From Colletotrichum lupini (taxonomy: Eukaryota > Ascomycota > Sordariomycetes > Glomerellales > Glomerellaceae), in assembly GCF_023278565.1 (NCBI RefSeq), contig NC_064682.1:496001-560000 (forward strand): a DNA stretch of 64,000 nt, read 5' to 3'. Every line of letters begins with the position of its first letter. Positions within the stretch are counted from its first letter, which is position 1. The notes beneath the pieces are model-generated. The model saw only the letters and a program-made list of their open reading frames with translations, did no database searches and was not told where the DNA came from. This document shows, piece after piece, positions 1 to 12,271 of this stretch. A program made the position numbers and the translations under genes.

Positions 1-3000
1 CATCAGCCTTCAGCCTTCAGGCGCGAGAGTACGTACATACGTATTGCAGGGCAAGCCTCGATGGGGAAGGAAGGAACAATTGATTAGGATGGGAATGGGG
101 ACATCTTGAGTGCGTCACTGGCCAGGAAGACCTCTATCAGGAATCAGCATCTGTGCTCTCAACAACTCTGCAGCATCACAGAGGAATATCGAGATCTCTA
201 TCACGGACAGAGCGACCGTCCACACACGTAGATCCTTGGAGACAAGGAGTGGACAAGTCTTGAGGCATACAAGAAGGAGGGCACTCGGACTGACAAAGAG
301 GAGGGGGTTTATCGAGCGCGAGGCAGAGGAACACAAGACCTGGACACATCCGTAAATCTACTTGGCCGGCACTGCATTGTTCGAGAAGGTTGATGGAACA
401 AAGATAGGGGAAACTTGTAATGGAGGGTACGGATAGACCGGGGGCAGACTCTAGCACATGCAGACTCAATGATACACATTTTCCTGAAAACTCACTATCC
501 AAACTATACGGATTGAGGAGGATTGTTGACTAACTACTGTCTTGAGCAGATCCTCCATTCTGCCCGTCCCGTGTCCCGCATCCTGCGTCTTGTTTTCCGA
601 CGGCTGTCATTGTTATGCCCTGGATGACGAGCATGGAGGAAACGGGCCTTTCCTGGGGACGGGCAAGTACATCATCCACTAACAAGCATCGTATCAACGA
701 TATAAGGTACTCCGCAGTCTATACCGTACAGAAGTCGTAATCCAACGCTGTCTTGAGCCGATTACAGACATCTTCAAGCCAACAAATCACAACCATCAAG
801 CTGTATCTGAAATTACACAGTATTCATATGCTCGAGCGCCTTCAAGCCGGTGTCGGGTTGATTGCCATGCCCCCATTGCGTCTGCAAGGTACTCGTTGCA
901 CGACATGCCTGCCGGGCCCTTTGTTCCCCCGCTGTAGAAATCGATCATCCATGGTTGCTCTGCACAATGAGCCGACTGCCCACTTGATGGTCCAAACCCC
1001 TCAGGCCACTTGCGCCCAACATGATTCGTATTGCTCAGTCAAGTTCAGCAGGAGACACGGAGATGGCAATATCATACGGTGAGCTGTTCGGCAAGTTAGG
1101 TAATCAGTCAAGATGGACTGCAGAGCACCTTGATATCTTTCAAAAAAGAAAATAAAACAAGCTGGAGAGGTAGGCACCTTACATTAAGGGAATCTGGAAA
1201 CAACTTCAGCGTAAGGTACCTTAGGTAGGTAGGTAAGGTGAGGAAGGTACGGAGCACATTGGGACCTGAGAAGGTACAGATAAGCCATCTCGGCTCAGCT
1301 AACGCACCGGCCTGTGCTCCGATAAGACACTTGGGGAGTCTCGGGAAGGCACCAAGAAAGAAGGGTTCCTTCCTGCGCTCTCAAAGCCAAAATCTCCATG
1401 ACCCCCTCCTGCCCTCTGAGCAAAGACATCCTGACCAACCCTTTTACATCCTCCGCAGTCCGTACTTGATGCCGCATATTCCCTATCTTGGGGGTTGCAT
1501 TCGACAAACTGACCTCGATGCGCATCGCCATCTCGGCCAAGACCCGAACAAGACCTGACCGGCCTGCATCAATCGACAACTGCCGCTGCAGTCGCAATCA
1601 GTCCATCGCGGTTGGTCTCCTCCCAACATTGAAACTAACGGTGCGCCAGGCGCCTTCAAGCACAGCCATCCGGTCGTGTCTGCACTCTTCGGGCCTTCCC
1701 CCCTTCGCCCGCCGTATATCCTGCTGCACATATCGCAAGGCGTCTTCTCTTAGCAAACTTTGACCACATCTTGCGCTGCCGGCTGCTAGGAGGGATACAA
1801 ACATATGCCCCCCTCGCTCTCCAGACACCACTGTGCTATGCTGCCCGTCAGCAATTCAAGCCGCCCGACCGACAGACTCACTCACCCACATACGCAGACG
1901 AGATCGGTGGATGGGTTCTCAGACAACCGCATGAGCGTCTCCCATCCGTCTGTTGTTTCGATGCTCCAATGCACGGAACTACCCTGCTCTCACGCCGCAG
2001 ACAGGACATGCGCCGTGCAGCCTCGCACTGCCATCCCGGTCTCTTCTGACTCTGCTGTCGAGTCTCTTCAGGGTCTCTTGCGCCCACACACCGCTATCAA
2101 GGACGACGCTCACCCTGCAACTGTCGCTGTCAGTCTGTCCGGGCACACGGCTACCGACCGCCCGTTGAAGGGCATAGGTACATACCGTCATGTCTAGCTC
2201 TATGGCCATAAAACCTAATTCCCTGCGAACTAAGTCCTGGCTGGATATCCAATCCACAGCCGCGGATCAAGTCCCGGTAAGCCACCCTCCATGGGCTGAC
2301 CAAAACACGTCAAAGACGTTGAAACACCATCTTCATGCACCTGGTAGGCTGTCCCACAAGGTCTAGGAAACAATGGGAGCCTCACATGACGAATTTATTT
2401 TGGGATTTTCTGGACCACTCAACCAACGCCTAACATGGGATGGCCGACATGGGTCACGACGGCTAGCCTCCAGAAAGGCGAGCGGAATCCACTCCGAACG
2501 AAGGACGTCCCGAGCAAATGTTCTCACCCTTCAGGATGCGCTGCAATGTGCTTCAGATTACCTCTTGTGCCTGTGCTGGATTGTAGGATGGGCTGTCGAT
2601 GCCAAACATGGCGCTGGTCCTTGTTTCTTCCCGTGTACATATCCTGCAAAGAGAATTACCTATGCAAGTCCAGTATCGCAGCTGGCCACCTCAGCCCCAG
2701 GCTTGGAGGCTTCAACGGTGCGTCTCACTCTCGGCCTGGGCGGTCCGGGCTGGGGCGGTGGTGCGAGCTGCTCGGAGCGAGAGGCGTTTTCGGTGGCTTG
2801 ATGATGAGTACCGGCCCCGTCTCAAGGCGGCATGGTTGAGACTCGGCGGCCGCTGGATAGTTCAAGACCGATGCGATGCGCCTGAGCTGCACAGTTTATG
2901 CCATTCGCAGTTTAGCAGACGCCGTCAAAGAGCATGGAGATCAGCCGCGGCACCCGGTCTTTCTTTGCCCGTTGTTTGTTTTCCTCCAGAAAATTGTTTG

Positions 3001-5885
3001 AGGACGAGACATCACAAAGACAGGTGAGAGTCTATGATAGCATGAGGTTTTCACCAATGGTATTTTGCAGAGGATGCCAAGATGTCACCATTGGGCTGAG
3101 GCTCACACAGGACGGACAAACTGGGGATAGTCTATCGGGACAAATCTCTCGTGCATGCACCCACGCAAACCACGGCATCTCTCGCGGCCCATCCCTTAAC
3201 TGGTAGGACTAGACCTCACGGATACGAATAGGGACCGTAGGACTCGTGGTGGATCCACGCAAAAGCCGAAGTACCCCGGAAAATCACTTTAGGCCGATTG
3301 TTCACGGAGTGGACTGACGAAGCTCGGGGATTATTTCGCCTCATTCTGATTGTCCATTGTCACAAACAGGCGTTCCATTCTGAGAGCACTCATCCAGAGC
3401 CTGTGCTTTTACGGACACAGCTTGCCTTGACTCATCGCAGTTCGGGAAACAATCTGATTATTGAGCGTCGCCTCGTGATCTTGTGCGCGACTCGATGCGC
3501 CCGGCAATGACACGCCTGCACTCACACGAGCAACCTCTAATAGAGAAAGAACGTCATACCCCCTTCGGAGGCAAGCATTCAGAGAGGGGAGTCCCGGGCT
3601 GACGTGCAGAAGAGGCGAACACCCAAGAAACTCACCCGGAGGTTGTCTGGAGAATGGCAAGGTCAGCTCCGGACAGCGCGCGCACAAGAAAAGTTTCGTG
3701 CGACATGACTGCGGGCGGATGGGAAAGCCATTGAAGCCAAGCCGGCTTCCTCATTGGAGTTTTCTGTCATGTGCGACGTCGTTCCCGCCGCCTCTGTTCG
3801 TGCTCGACCTGCATCTGTCAGGAGAGTCCCTTAGAGATCACGATGAGGGATCCCTCGTGTTTGTCCTAGTGAGCCTCCTGAACTTCTTGCCGCGCTTTCA
3901 GTACCTGAGAGGTAGGCGCAGTCATGCGGATACCCGGACCGGGCGTTGTCACTTTTCGGAGGCTCACCGGGGAGGGCAGAAGCACCTGGTGTCGGCTCAT
4001 GGCTGAAGCCGGATGAATCGGCAGAGCGATCATGTCCACCTACTTTCATGGGAGGGCCGAGAATTGGCCATTTCAAATCACGAATGAGAGAAGAGAAAGG
4101 GGAAACTATTGATCAGGGCGGGACGTTCGCCGCCGCCGATCTGCACCGTACACGTGTCAGTGACAGGTATGTCTGACTTATCATTCGGCTTTCCGTTTTG
4201 TCGGATCTCTCGACAGCAGCTCGTAGGCGCAAGGGGAACCATGAAGGTAGGTGGCGAGAAAATGTCTATATTATTTGCCTCACCTAATTTTTTCTTTTCT
4301 TTTACTTAAGTAGTGAATAATGAAGCAGTCAACAATAAGTACAACCAGCCTTAAATAAGTAGAATGGGCCAGTATCAAAAAAGCGTCCTATGGCACCGGC
4401 CAGTGATGAAAGCCAAGATGCATGGGAAACAACTTGGAAGGTAACATACAGGAACCTAAGAGCTAGAGCCGAGTCTGGGCACATAATTAGCATTTTATGT
4501 TGCGATGAACCATACTAGTCTCGGCAGCCCGATGGGAGTGGTAAAAGAGGGAACATGGGCTTTGCTGTCCGATGGACAAGTCGGCGCCGGAGAGGAGGGG
4601 AATCGTGAATGTTATTTATGTGTAGGTGTAGGTAGTCAAACAAGACAGAAGGGGATTCACTGAGAAGAAATATAAACTTTCTTGGCCGATTGAGTTGTAA
4701 GCTTAAATTGGGAAGGGAGGTGTATCTGCGGGTATGAGGTATATGTGAGGGAACGCTACGGCTCATGATATGGATGGGTATTATGGTGATTATGTTTCAA
4801 GTAAGCTGAGGGGGATGAGATCAAGGTCATTTCTAACCTGGGATCTCTGGGTAGTTGTAAGATCTAGATATGTGTCTCATGTACTATGCGAGTATCTGAG
4901 ATCACGAACTCTCCAAAAGACAAGATCTCATCTTGCGCTCGTGGGGATATACAAAATGCAAGACAAGTCGTCGGCCGGCAGCGGGTGTGTCTAAATTTGG
5001 ATAGGCACACATGTGTCATACCACACTCTTGCCCAACCATAGTCAGTAAACTTAGGATTCCCCATAAGCTTGAGGTGAGGTCTTTTTTCACTTTTGAATC
5101 TTGCTTTCTGCTGGCACGTTCTGAATTCAACTCCACTCAAAGCCCCTCCCGCATTTTTGCCACCCGTTGCTGCTCATTTGCGGGTCTTTTGCGAAGCCTA
5201 GGTATTGTATGTATGTATGTATTTCGTGCAGTGAAGCGGCAGGCACAAGCGGGAGGGGGGAAGTTGTAATTTGAGGAGTATGGCAACTTGAAAGTAGATG
5301 GGAGTGAGAGGGCTGGATGATGCTTTAGTATCTTTTGCTTCCTTTCACATTCTTCCCGGAAGCCGTTCTTCTTCCAGGAGGCGTTTGGGAGAATCTGCTG
5401 TCTGAGGACGCGGCGGCTTTGGCGTATGGTCTGACCCTATGCCTTGCCCGCACCATGTAAAGTGAGTGCTGGAAAGCTTTCTAGGAGTAACGCAGAGTGA
5501 GTGAGTGGAATGCGGGGCGGTGGACGGACGTGGCGGCAGACTCCCGCGGCCGGTGGTCGCTCCGCATTGCTTGGGCGGCCCCCTTGTTCTTGCGGCTTAT
5601 TTTTTGCCTGCCGGTCCTTGCCTACTTTGTCTGTTGCATGTCCACACCTCTTGTCACTGACTTGGTCTGGGATCCGCACTCAGTATGGATATCAGAGGGG
5701 GTCGATGGGGGGATGAGGATGAGAGGTTGGAGATGGGCATCGCGAGAGGATGCCGAGGGGATAAGGGGATGCGATGCGATGATGATATTGGTCAATTGCT
5801 CTGATCAACAGACATGGAGACTGAGGGGAGTAAATAGCAATAGAAGTGTGAGGAGCAATGTCTTCAGACAAGAGAACAAGGATAA
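1..5885. other. Gene-free stretch, nothing supported
   Basis: I see no convincing gene here. Open frames on both strands are under about 145 codons, overlap one another, show no domain I recognise and lack coherent intron borders. The three overlapping plus-strand frames between 2.37 and 3.03 kb are the longest and look like chance frames in GC-rich DNA. Small sequence features are a GGTAGGT/AAGGTA-type tract near 1204-1250 and a TATG tetranucleotide run near 5207-5222. Promoter elements of a gene lying to the left cannot be excluded. Confidence 0.6.
5207..5222. repeat. TATG tetranucleotide microsatellite
   Basis: About four tandem copies of the unit TATG/GTAT in intergenic DNA. Nothing suggests a function. 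Confidence 0.8.
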
Positions 5886-7066
5886 GTGATAATCGCCGGA
5901 CCCGTCTGTTATTGCTCCATCATCCCCATCTCATCCCGCCACCTCCGCCCTCTTTCAGTCTGTCAAAAACTGGTTTGCATGAGGTATCCGTGGATCCGTA
6001 TGCATAGTACCGTGGTTGCTCAGCGGTCAACTTGTTGTGATGCTGTGGTGCTGTGTTCATGTGTTTCCATGTTCCATGGTTCCCTCGGTTCCCCTCTCCT
6101 ATCCCAATCACCAATTTTCCAGGTTGAGGTGATTCCCAGGGACCAAAAACCAGGCTTTCCAGGCTGCAAAGCAATCCCCGCCCAGTGCCCACTTGGCTTC
6201 CCTAAGGTTCCCGTCTTCTTACCGCCCGCCGCCGCCTCTCGCCCTTCCGCACTCCGCTGCCTCGTCTTGCCTTCCATTGCCTTGTGTTCACCTTGCTCAC
6301 CTGAACTGTCACCTAATTATCCGGCAGGTCTGGATCGCTTACCTGCATCCGTAATTATTGCCCTGCCTGCTTACCTCACGGCGACATCCAGGCATCTTCA
6401 ACCAACAACGGCCAAGCGCTCCCGCTGCATTTCCACCCGCCCTGCCGCCCCCGGTCAGCCCAGCATCCAAACATCCAAACATTCAACCCGCCGTTCAACA
6501 TCATCCAACCAACCCTTCCTTTCCCCAATCCAACTCTCCATCTCAATCCCAAAATCTCAATCCAACCATTTTCCCACCCCACACCCTGTCCCATCTCCTC
6601 TTCTCTTTGCCTGCCTTGCTTCTGCTGTTGCATCGACACTCGCAGCTTTCAAGCCGCACCCATTCCTTGCTTTATTTTCTGGATGCGACACAACTAAGAC
6701 AACATTCTACACTACCATTGCATCACCACCAATACGTAACCACGCCCATCAAAGGAACCCTAGCCGACTTGCATCACGTCGCCCAAAGACTTCCCTGGAT
6801 ATCAGTCCGCCCATAGTCTCACTTGCCTCTCTCTCCCGCTGCATACTCTCGGCCAGGAAGACGACGACGACGACCACCGCCACCACCACAAAGCATTCCA
6901 GAGAAGCCAATCGACCGTAGTCCACCCCGCGACCGAGCACGAACCCCTTCTGCCCCTCGCACGCATGGCCCGCGACTGCGCATACCTTGCCATTAGAGAA
7001 GAGCCGTAGAGACCAAGTCCTGCGCGACATCTCCATAACCTCTCGAACTACACACTCTCGCCAGAC
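5886..7066 (+). promoter_or_regulatory. CT-rich leader/promoter of the F-box/WD40 gene
   Basis: The kilobase before the start codon at 7067 is strongly pyrimidine-rich on the plus strand, with many CCAACC, CTCTCC and CATCACC runs, especially from about 6200. This is typical of fungal core promoters and long 5' untranslated leaders. The composition leaves a plus-strand frame of 344 codons open (5886-6920), but its Pro/Ser/Thr-rich translation has no family features and I read it as leader rather than gene. Several ATGs lie upstream of 7067, so upstream-ORF control is possible. The transcription start is not visible from sequence alone. Confidence 0.55.
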
Positions 7067-10000
7067 ATGTCTGCCTTTACCTCACAACAGCCCGACGAGG
7101 GCTACTCCGAAGACCCTCTGAACCCTAGCTTCAGCGGCACTCAGGATGTCTCGGCCTCGCGTCCACCTGCAGACCTGCCCGCCTGGCTCGCCCAGCATCT
7201 CCCCGGCCTGTCCACCTCTGAAAAGACTGGTACGTTTACCTTGCCCTGTGATGCAGCTGCAGCAGGGCAGACGTTTGCTCTGCTTGCTCAAAGTCCTTGG
7301 GGTAACAACTGACACGACGCTTTGCCAAATGTACAGAGCTTGCTATTGCTCTTCTCGACCAGCTACCCACATCGACCATCGTCGAAATAGTCGAGCGTCT
7401 ACATCCTCGCATGTACATCAACTTCGTTCACTACTTGCCGACAGAAGTTTGCCTGAAGATTCTCGGATACCTCGATCCCCTCTCTCTCATCCACGTCGCC
7501 AAGGCTTGCCACGCCTGGCACGAACTGGCCCTCGACCGCAAGCTATGGGAGAAGCTGTACAATATGGAGGGCTGGAAGGCCATCTACTCGGAAGTCAACA
7601 AGTGGGAAGAAGATGCGAACAAACCTCAGAACCAATCCCCCAGCTCTCTCCACAGGGTTCGATCATGCGAGGACGGCCACACGCACAAGAAGCGTGCGAT
7701 ATCCGAAGACAACGATCTCGAGATGACGGACGCCGGGGCTTCGGTCACCAGGGAAGATTCGATGAACTCGATCATGGGCAACAGCATCTTTGGCAGCCCT
7801 GCCTCGTCATTCGGCTTCTCTCGGAGTTCAGCTACGCCGCAACATGGAGATATGGATCTGGACAGGTCGGCTTCGGGGTCCACACGTCGAAGTACAGAGA
7901 GAAATTTCGGCGTCGACACCAAGGGCAAGGGTAAAGCGTCGCCGATGTTGCGCGCCGCTCTTGTCAAGGAAGACTCGCTGCCGCCCATAATGTCTACCGA
8001 CGCTCTCGGCAGAATCTCGCGGTCGTCACTATGGTCCTGGGACGCACCTAGCCGACGGTACAGGCTCGACTGGAAGTATCTATATACGATGCGCTACCGC
8101 CTGGAGCAAAACTGGGAGCTTGGGAAGTTCACCAACTTCCAGCTGCCCCACCCGGACCACCCGCAAGAAGGCCACCAAGAGTGCATATACAGTCTGCAAT
8201 TCGACAGCGAATACCTCGTTAGCGGTAGTCGTGACAAGACCCTTCGTATCTGGAGTCTGCACACCCAGCGATTGTTGAGGCCGCCCCTGGAAGGCCATAC
8301 TGGATCTGTGCTCTGCTTGCAGTTCGATGCGGACAAGGAAGAAGATTTGATCGTCTCTGGAAGCAGTGACTCCAACGTCATTCTGTGGAAGTTTTCGACA
8401 GGACAGATGATTCAAAGGCTCAAGAATGCTCACTCCGAGTCGGTTCTCAACATCAAATTTGACAAGAGGATTCTGGTCACGTGCTCAAAGGACAAGACCA
8501 TCAAGATTTTCAACCGCCGTCCCCTCAAATACGGTGACCCCGGCTACGGTGATGGCGATGTCGTCTTCAACGCCCCGAAACGCGTCAGAGACTACGGATA
8601 CGGCAATCCCATGGACGACCTGCCCCTCAAGCCTGCGTATAGCCTTATTGGTTCTCTGGACGGACATGGCGCGGCTGTCAACGCCGTGCAGATCCATGGC
8701 AACGAAGTGGTGTCAGCCAGCGGTGACAGAAACATCAAGGTCTGGGACTGGACAAAGCAGGTCTGTATCCGGACAGTCGTTGGCCATAGCAAGGGCATTG
8801 CCTGCGTGCAGTACGACGGTCGGAGGATTGTTAGCGGCAGCAGTGACAACGAGGTCAAGGTGTTTGACAGGTTCACGGGTCTCGAAGTCGCCAGTCTGCG
8901 CGCGCACACGAACCTTGTGCGAACGGTCCAGGCTGGTTTCGGCGATCTTCCTTACAGCGCTGAAGAGGATAAGGCTGAGGCCAAGAGGATTGACGAGCTC
9001 TACTTTAAGGCGGTAGCTGATGGAGTCGTCAGCCCCTTTAGCGATCATGGCAGTCGCCGTGGTCGTGCCCAGGCCCGTAACGCGGGTAGTCAACGACCGG
9101 AGGACATTACGGCGTATGGTGCCATTCTTCCCCCCGGCGGCGGTGGCGGCAAATACGCTCGGATCGTGTCTGGCTCCTACGACCAGAGTATCATCATCTG
9201 GCGCCGTGATAAGGAGGGCGTCTGGAAGGACACGCAACATCTGCGTCAGGAAGAGGGAGCCGCGGCAGCGCAAAGCCAAGCTCAAGCTGCGGCAAGAGCG
9301 GCTTCACAGCTCACCGCACAAGAGATGCTGGCAAACTTGGAGTCAAGCTCCTCATCCACGGCGCGCGGCACTCGGGGATCTTCTCCCAGGACGACCGTCG
9401 ACAATCCCATTATTGCCACCATTACGCCCGATTCGGCACAGGCTTTTATGAACCTGATTGACGCGGTTGTGCCCCGGGGACCGACACAGCTGCGCCAGGC
9501 TTTGCATCATTACCCGACAATGTTGGTGTACAATTCACACATTCAGGCTGCTATTAGCAGAGAGCCAAACCCGCGCATCAGAGCCGACCTCCGCAATGTG
9601 CTCAACGCTGCTCTTTTGGAGACGCAACTCAACCAGTCGCGCCGTCTTATGGCGAACCGCGAGACGCAAACAATTGATCCGCCATCGCTGCCACCTTTGA
9701 ATGGATTCGCTCCGTCGTCAAGCACACAGGTTCAGCAGCCGACTATTACCAGATTTCATATGGAAGTTGTGCGCCAGCGACACGCTCAAGAACAAGAAGC
9801 TGCCGCCGCCACCGCCGCTACACCCGCCGCCGGACCTGCGACGCCCCAGGTGCAAGGACATTTACACATCCAGGGACAAGCTCAGAATCAAGCACAGCCG
9901 ACGCAGCCGGGAGCGCCTGTTCAGACTCAGGCGACGCCGGTGCCGGTACAAGGTGCGCAAAACCCTGTGCCGGACGCGGCGCACCACCCGCACATTGCCA

Positions 10001-10155
10001 ACGGCGACAACGGCCCTGCAAGGGTGTTTAAGTTGCAATACGATGCCCGCAGGATCATTTGTTGTAGTCAGACGAGTGTCATTGTGGGCTGGGACTTTTG
10101 CAACAATGACCCGGAGCTGGAGGAGGTTGCGCGGTTCTTTGGGACAGTGGACTAG
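7067..10155 (+). CDS. fwd-1: F-box/WD40 protein, FWD-1/beta-TrCP type (SCF ubiquitin ligase substrate receptor)
   Basis: Two exons, 7067-7229 and 7337-10155, are joined across an intron with donor GTACGT, branch-like CTGAC and acceptor ACAG; the product is 993 residues. Residues about 20-80 match the dimerisation-type segment that precedes the F-box in beta-TrCP. The F-box is at about 85-129 (LPTEVCLKILGYLDPLSL). WD40 repeats run from about 334 to 680 and include LVSGSRDKTLRIW and IVSGSSDNEVKVFD. A low-complexity Gln/Ala/Pro-rich stretch of about 270 residues follows, and a last WD unit sits at about 950-977 (RVFKLQYDARRIICCSQT). The order D-domain, F-box, seven-bladed propeller fits the Slimb/beta-TrCP group. 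In Neurospora, FWD-1 delivers phosphorylated clock protein FRQ for ubiquitination. That role is inferred here by family. The C-terminal half converges on vps60. Met30/SconB or Cdc4 are less likely because of the terminal blade and the upstream segment. Confidence 0.85.
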
Positions 10156-10452
10156 AGGCGGACGACGTGGCGTGTTGCAATAGCAGTAGTAGTAGTAGCA
10201 GCATCTCACTGGCATAGCGAATCGTATCGGCAGAGGGAGGGCTCGTTGGTTTTATTTTTGGGAAAAAGAGGAGTTTCGGAACAATAAGAAGTGAATTCGA
10301 GTTGTGAACATGAATAGCCACAGTGCCTGGCACTTGTGATGAAGTGGATATGAGGTATGCCATTACGCCGAAATACGAAACTCTCCAAAAGCTTGCCTTT
10401 GCTCTCCCATCTAGTCTTTATCTCATTTCCTACGCGACACTCTGCAAGCATA

Positions 10453-11088
10453 TTAGCCAGCAGCCTCCTTGAGCTTGGCACCCTCCTTGGCCGGCTCCTC
10501 ATCCACAAACTCGGGCAACTCCTCCTGCAAGAAACTCGGCATAGCGCCCATCTCGGGCTCCAACTCAGCCTCCATCCCCAACGCCTCCAACTCGGCATCC
10601 AGCTCCGCCTCGTCCACGTCCTCGGGCACATCATACGACCTCGCCAGACTCTCCTGGATATCGTTTCCAATATCCATCAAATCCGCCATCTCATCCTGCA
10701 ACCTTTCAATCTTGTCGATGTCCACCTTCCCGTACTGCTTCTTGAGTTCTTTATTGGTCGTCTTGAGCGCGTCGACGGTGGCCATGGTATTTTTCAGGTT
10801 ATCCTGCATCGTCTGCGCCTGCTCCATGTTCCAGACCTGGGACTGGAGCTGGTCGCGCTGGGACTCGTACATTTTGCGGCGCTGGAGGACCTTTAGCGCC
10901 TTTTGCTTTATCGCGTTTTTGCCGGGGCCGTCGCGCATCTTGGAGAGTTTTTGTTGGTAGGTGTTTAGTTCCGCGGTGAGGGCGGAGAGTTTCACGTCGA
11001 TTGAGGAGATGCGGTCGTCGATGTTTGTGATTGCGCTGTTTAGGGTTGGTTTTGGGCCCTTGGGGGCTGCGCCGAAGAGGCGGTTCAT
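10453..11088 (-). CDS. vps60: ESCRT-III related protein Vps60/CHMP5 (SNF7 family)
   Basis: A single intron-free frame of 211 residues starts MNRLFGAAPKGPKP, the characteristic Vps60/CHMP5 N-terminus. SNF7-type features follow: a basic helical hairpin (residues about 15-100, including KMRDGPGKNAIKQKALKVL and a coiled-coil segment), a linker helix, and an acidic C-terminus (about 140-211) rich in Glu and Asp that holds the DIGNDIQESLARSYDVP motif shared with CHMP5. Length is normal for the family (about 200-230). Vps60 is an accessory ESCRT-III subunit that recruits Vta1 to the Vps4 ATPase during multivesicular-body formation at endosomes. Its 3' end faces fwd-1 with a 297-base gap, and its 5' end is divergent from the TRP channel gene. 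Confidence 0.93.
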   Translation of the reverse strand: MNRLFGAAPKGPKPTLNSAITNIDDRISSIDVKLSALTAELNTYQQKLSKMRDGPGKNAIKQKALKVLQRRKMYESQRDQLQSQVWNMEQAQTMQDNLKNTMATVDALKTTNKELKKQYGKVDIDKIERLQDEMADLMDIGNDIQESLARSYDVPEDVDEAELDAELEALGMEAELEPEMGAMPSFLQEELPEFVDEEPAKEGAKLKEAAG

Positions 11089-12271
11089 GGCTGCTGGTGA
11101 TTTGTGTGTGTTGCTGAGGTTCGTGGGGGAGGGTACCTTTGTCTCTTGGGGTGTCGGAGAGGAGGCGTGGTGAGCCTGGTGAGGTTGTGAGTATCTTTGG
11201 GTTGTGGTGGGCGTCTGTGTCGTTGCCTGGATGACGTTGCGTGGTGATGAAGCTGGGTGACGGTTATCGATAGGACCCCGCGGTCGGGGTGGTGGTTGCG
11301 GGTGGTTGGGCAGGCCCCCGCTGAGGCGCTGGGCGAAGGGGAGAAATGTAAGGCCGGTGCTCCGAGAGGCTTGGTCTCGGTGGACCCCGGATTCGCGAAC
11401 GCGACCTCCCTTACCTTACTCTTGCCATGCCCGGCTTGGCGGAGACAGTGCTGAAGCCCGGATATCCGCTGTTCAACGGTCTCCAGATTGCCAGTCTATA
11501 TCTGATGACCTCGTCACATTCTATCAAACTCTGCAATCGGGACAGAAGTGACTGGAAGGTGGAGTGCTCAAGTCCACGAACAAGCCTGGAATATGAAGGC
11601 TAAGAGTTCCCGGGCGCAAATTCCATGAGCATCAAGAGGTGTAGCTATACCGGCGGTGAACTCTTTTTTGTCTCTCTCTTCGGGTCGGATGCTTCCTCCC
11701 ACAACCAGTCTGCTCTGGTCCAAAGCCTTCAGAGTTATTGCCTTCAATTCGGGATAAATGTAATGGATATATTGCTACTCCGTTTTGCCCCTGTGCCTTC
11801 TACATGCATTCCTGCCTCACACGGAGCTTTCGCTGAAGATCCCATCTGAAGCTCAAGCTTCTGTTCTTTCTCTAGACTCCTCGTCCCTCGTTATTTGCTT
11901 CCACCGGGAGGCTCGTTTAGCACGGCTCCGGTGTTTGGCGCCTTGTCAGGGGTTGCCGGCTACGCGCGTGCGCAGCGACTCGCACTTACATAATGGTTTC
12001 CTCCCAAATCCTGGGCATCGCGGCTGGTGTCTTGTAATGAATCGCCAAGATTCCATGACTAAAAACAGGGCCCCTTTACCCCAGCTGTTCCGTATTGTCC
12101 TTTTTAAGGGGATGATTCGTCAGTGGACAATAAGGACAGGTGCTTGTTTCTCCGATTGTCCACGGCCCTTTGATCTGTGTGCCGTCACCATTTGCCTCTT
12201 GATGTATCCCATAGCAAAAGTGAATGTATTTGCGACGCAGACGGACCACACCGACCTGTGAGAAGCTGGAG
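11089..12271. promoter_or_regulatory. Shared divergent intergenic region between vps60 and the TRP channel gene
   Basis: About 1.2 kb separates two start codons pointing away from each other, so both promoters must lie here. I see no convincing gene inside it. A plus-strand ATG at 12224 is in frame with the channel gene and is an alternative start. No clear TATA box could be assigned to either side. Confidence 0.6.

Noticed and set aside
5886..6920. 344-codon plus-strand open frame
   Set aside because: Pyrimidine-rich DNA is poor in stop codons. The translation is Pro/Ser/Thr-rich without any domain, and it lies directly in front of the F-box gene, so a leader/promoter is the better reading.
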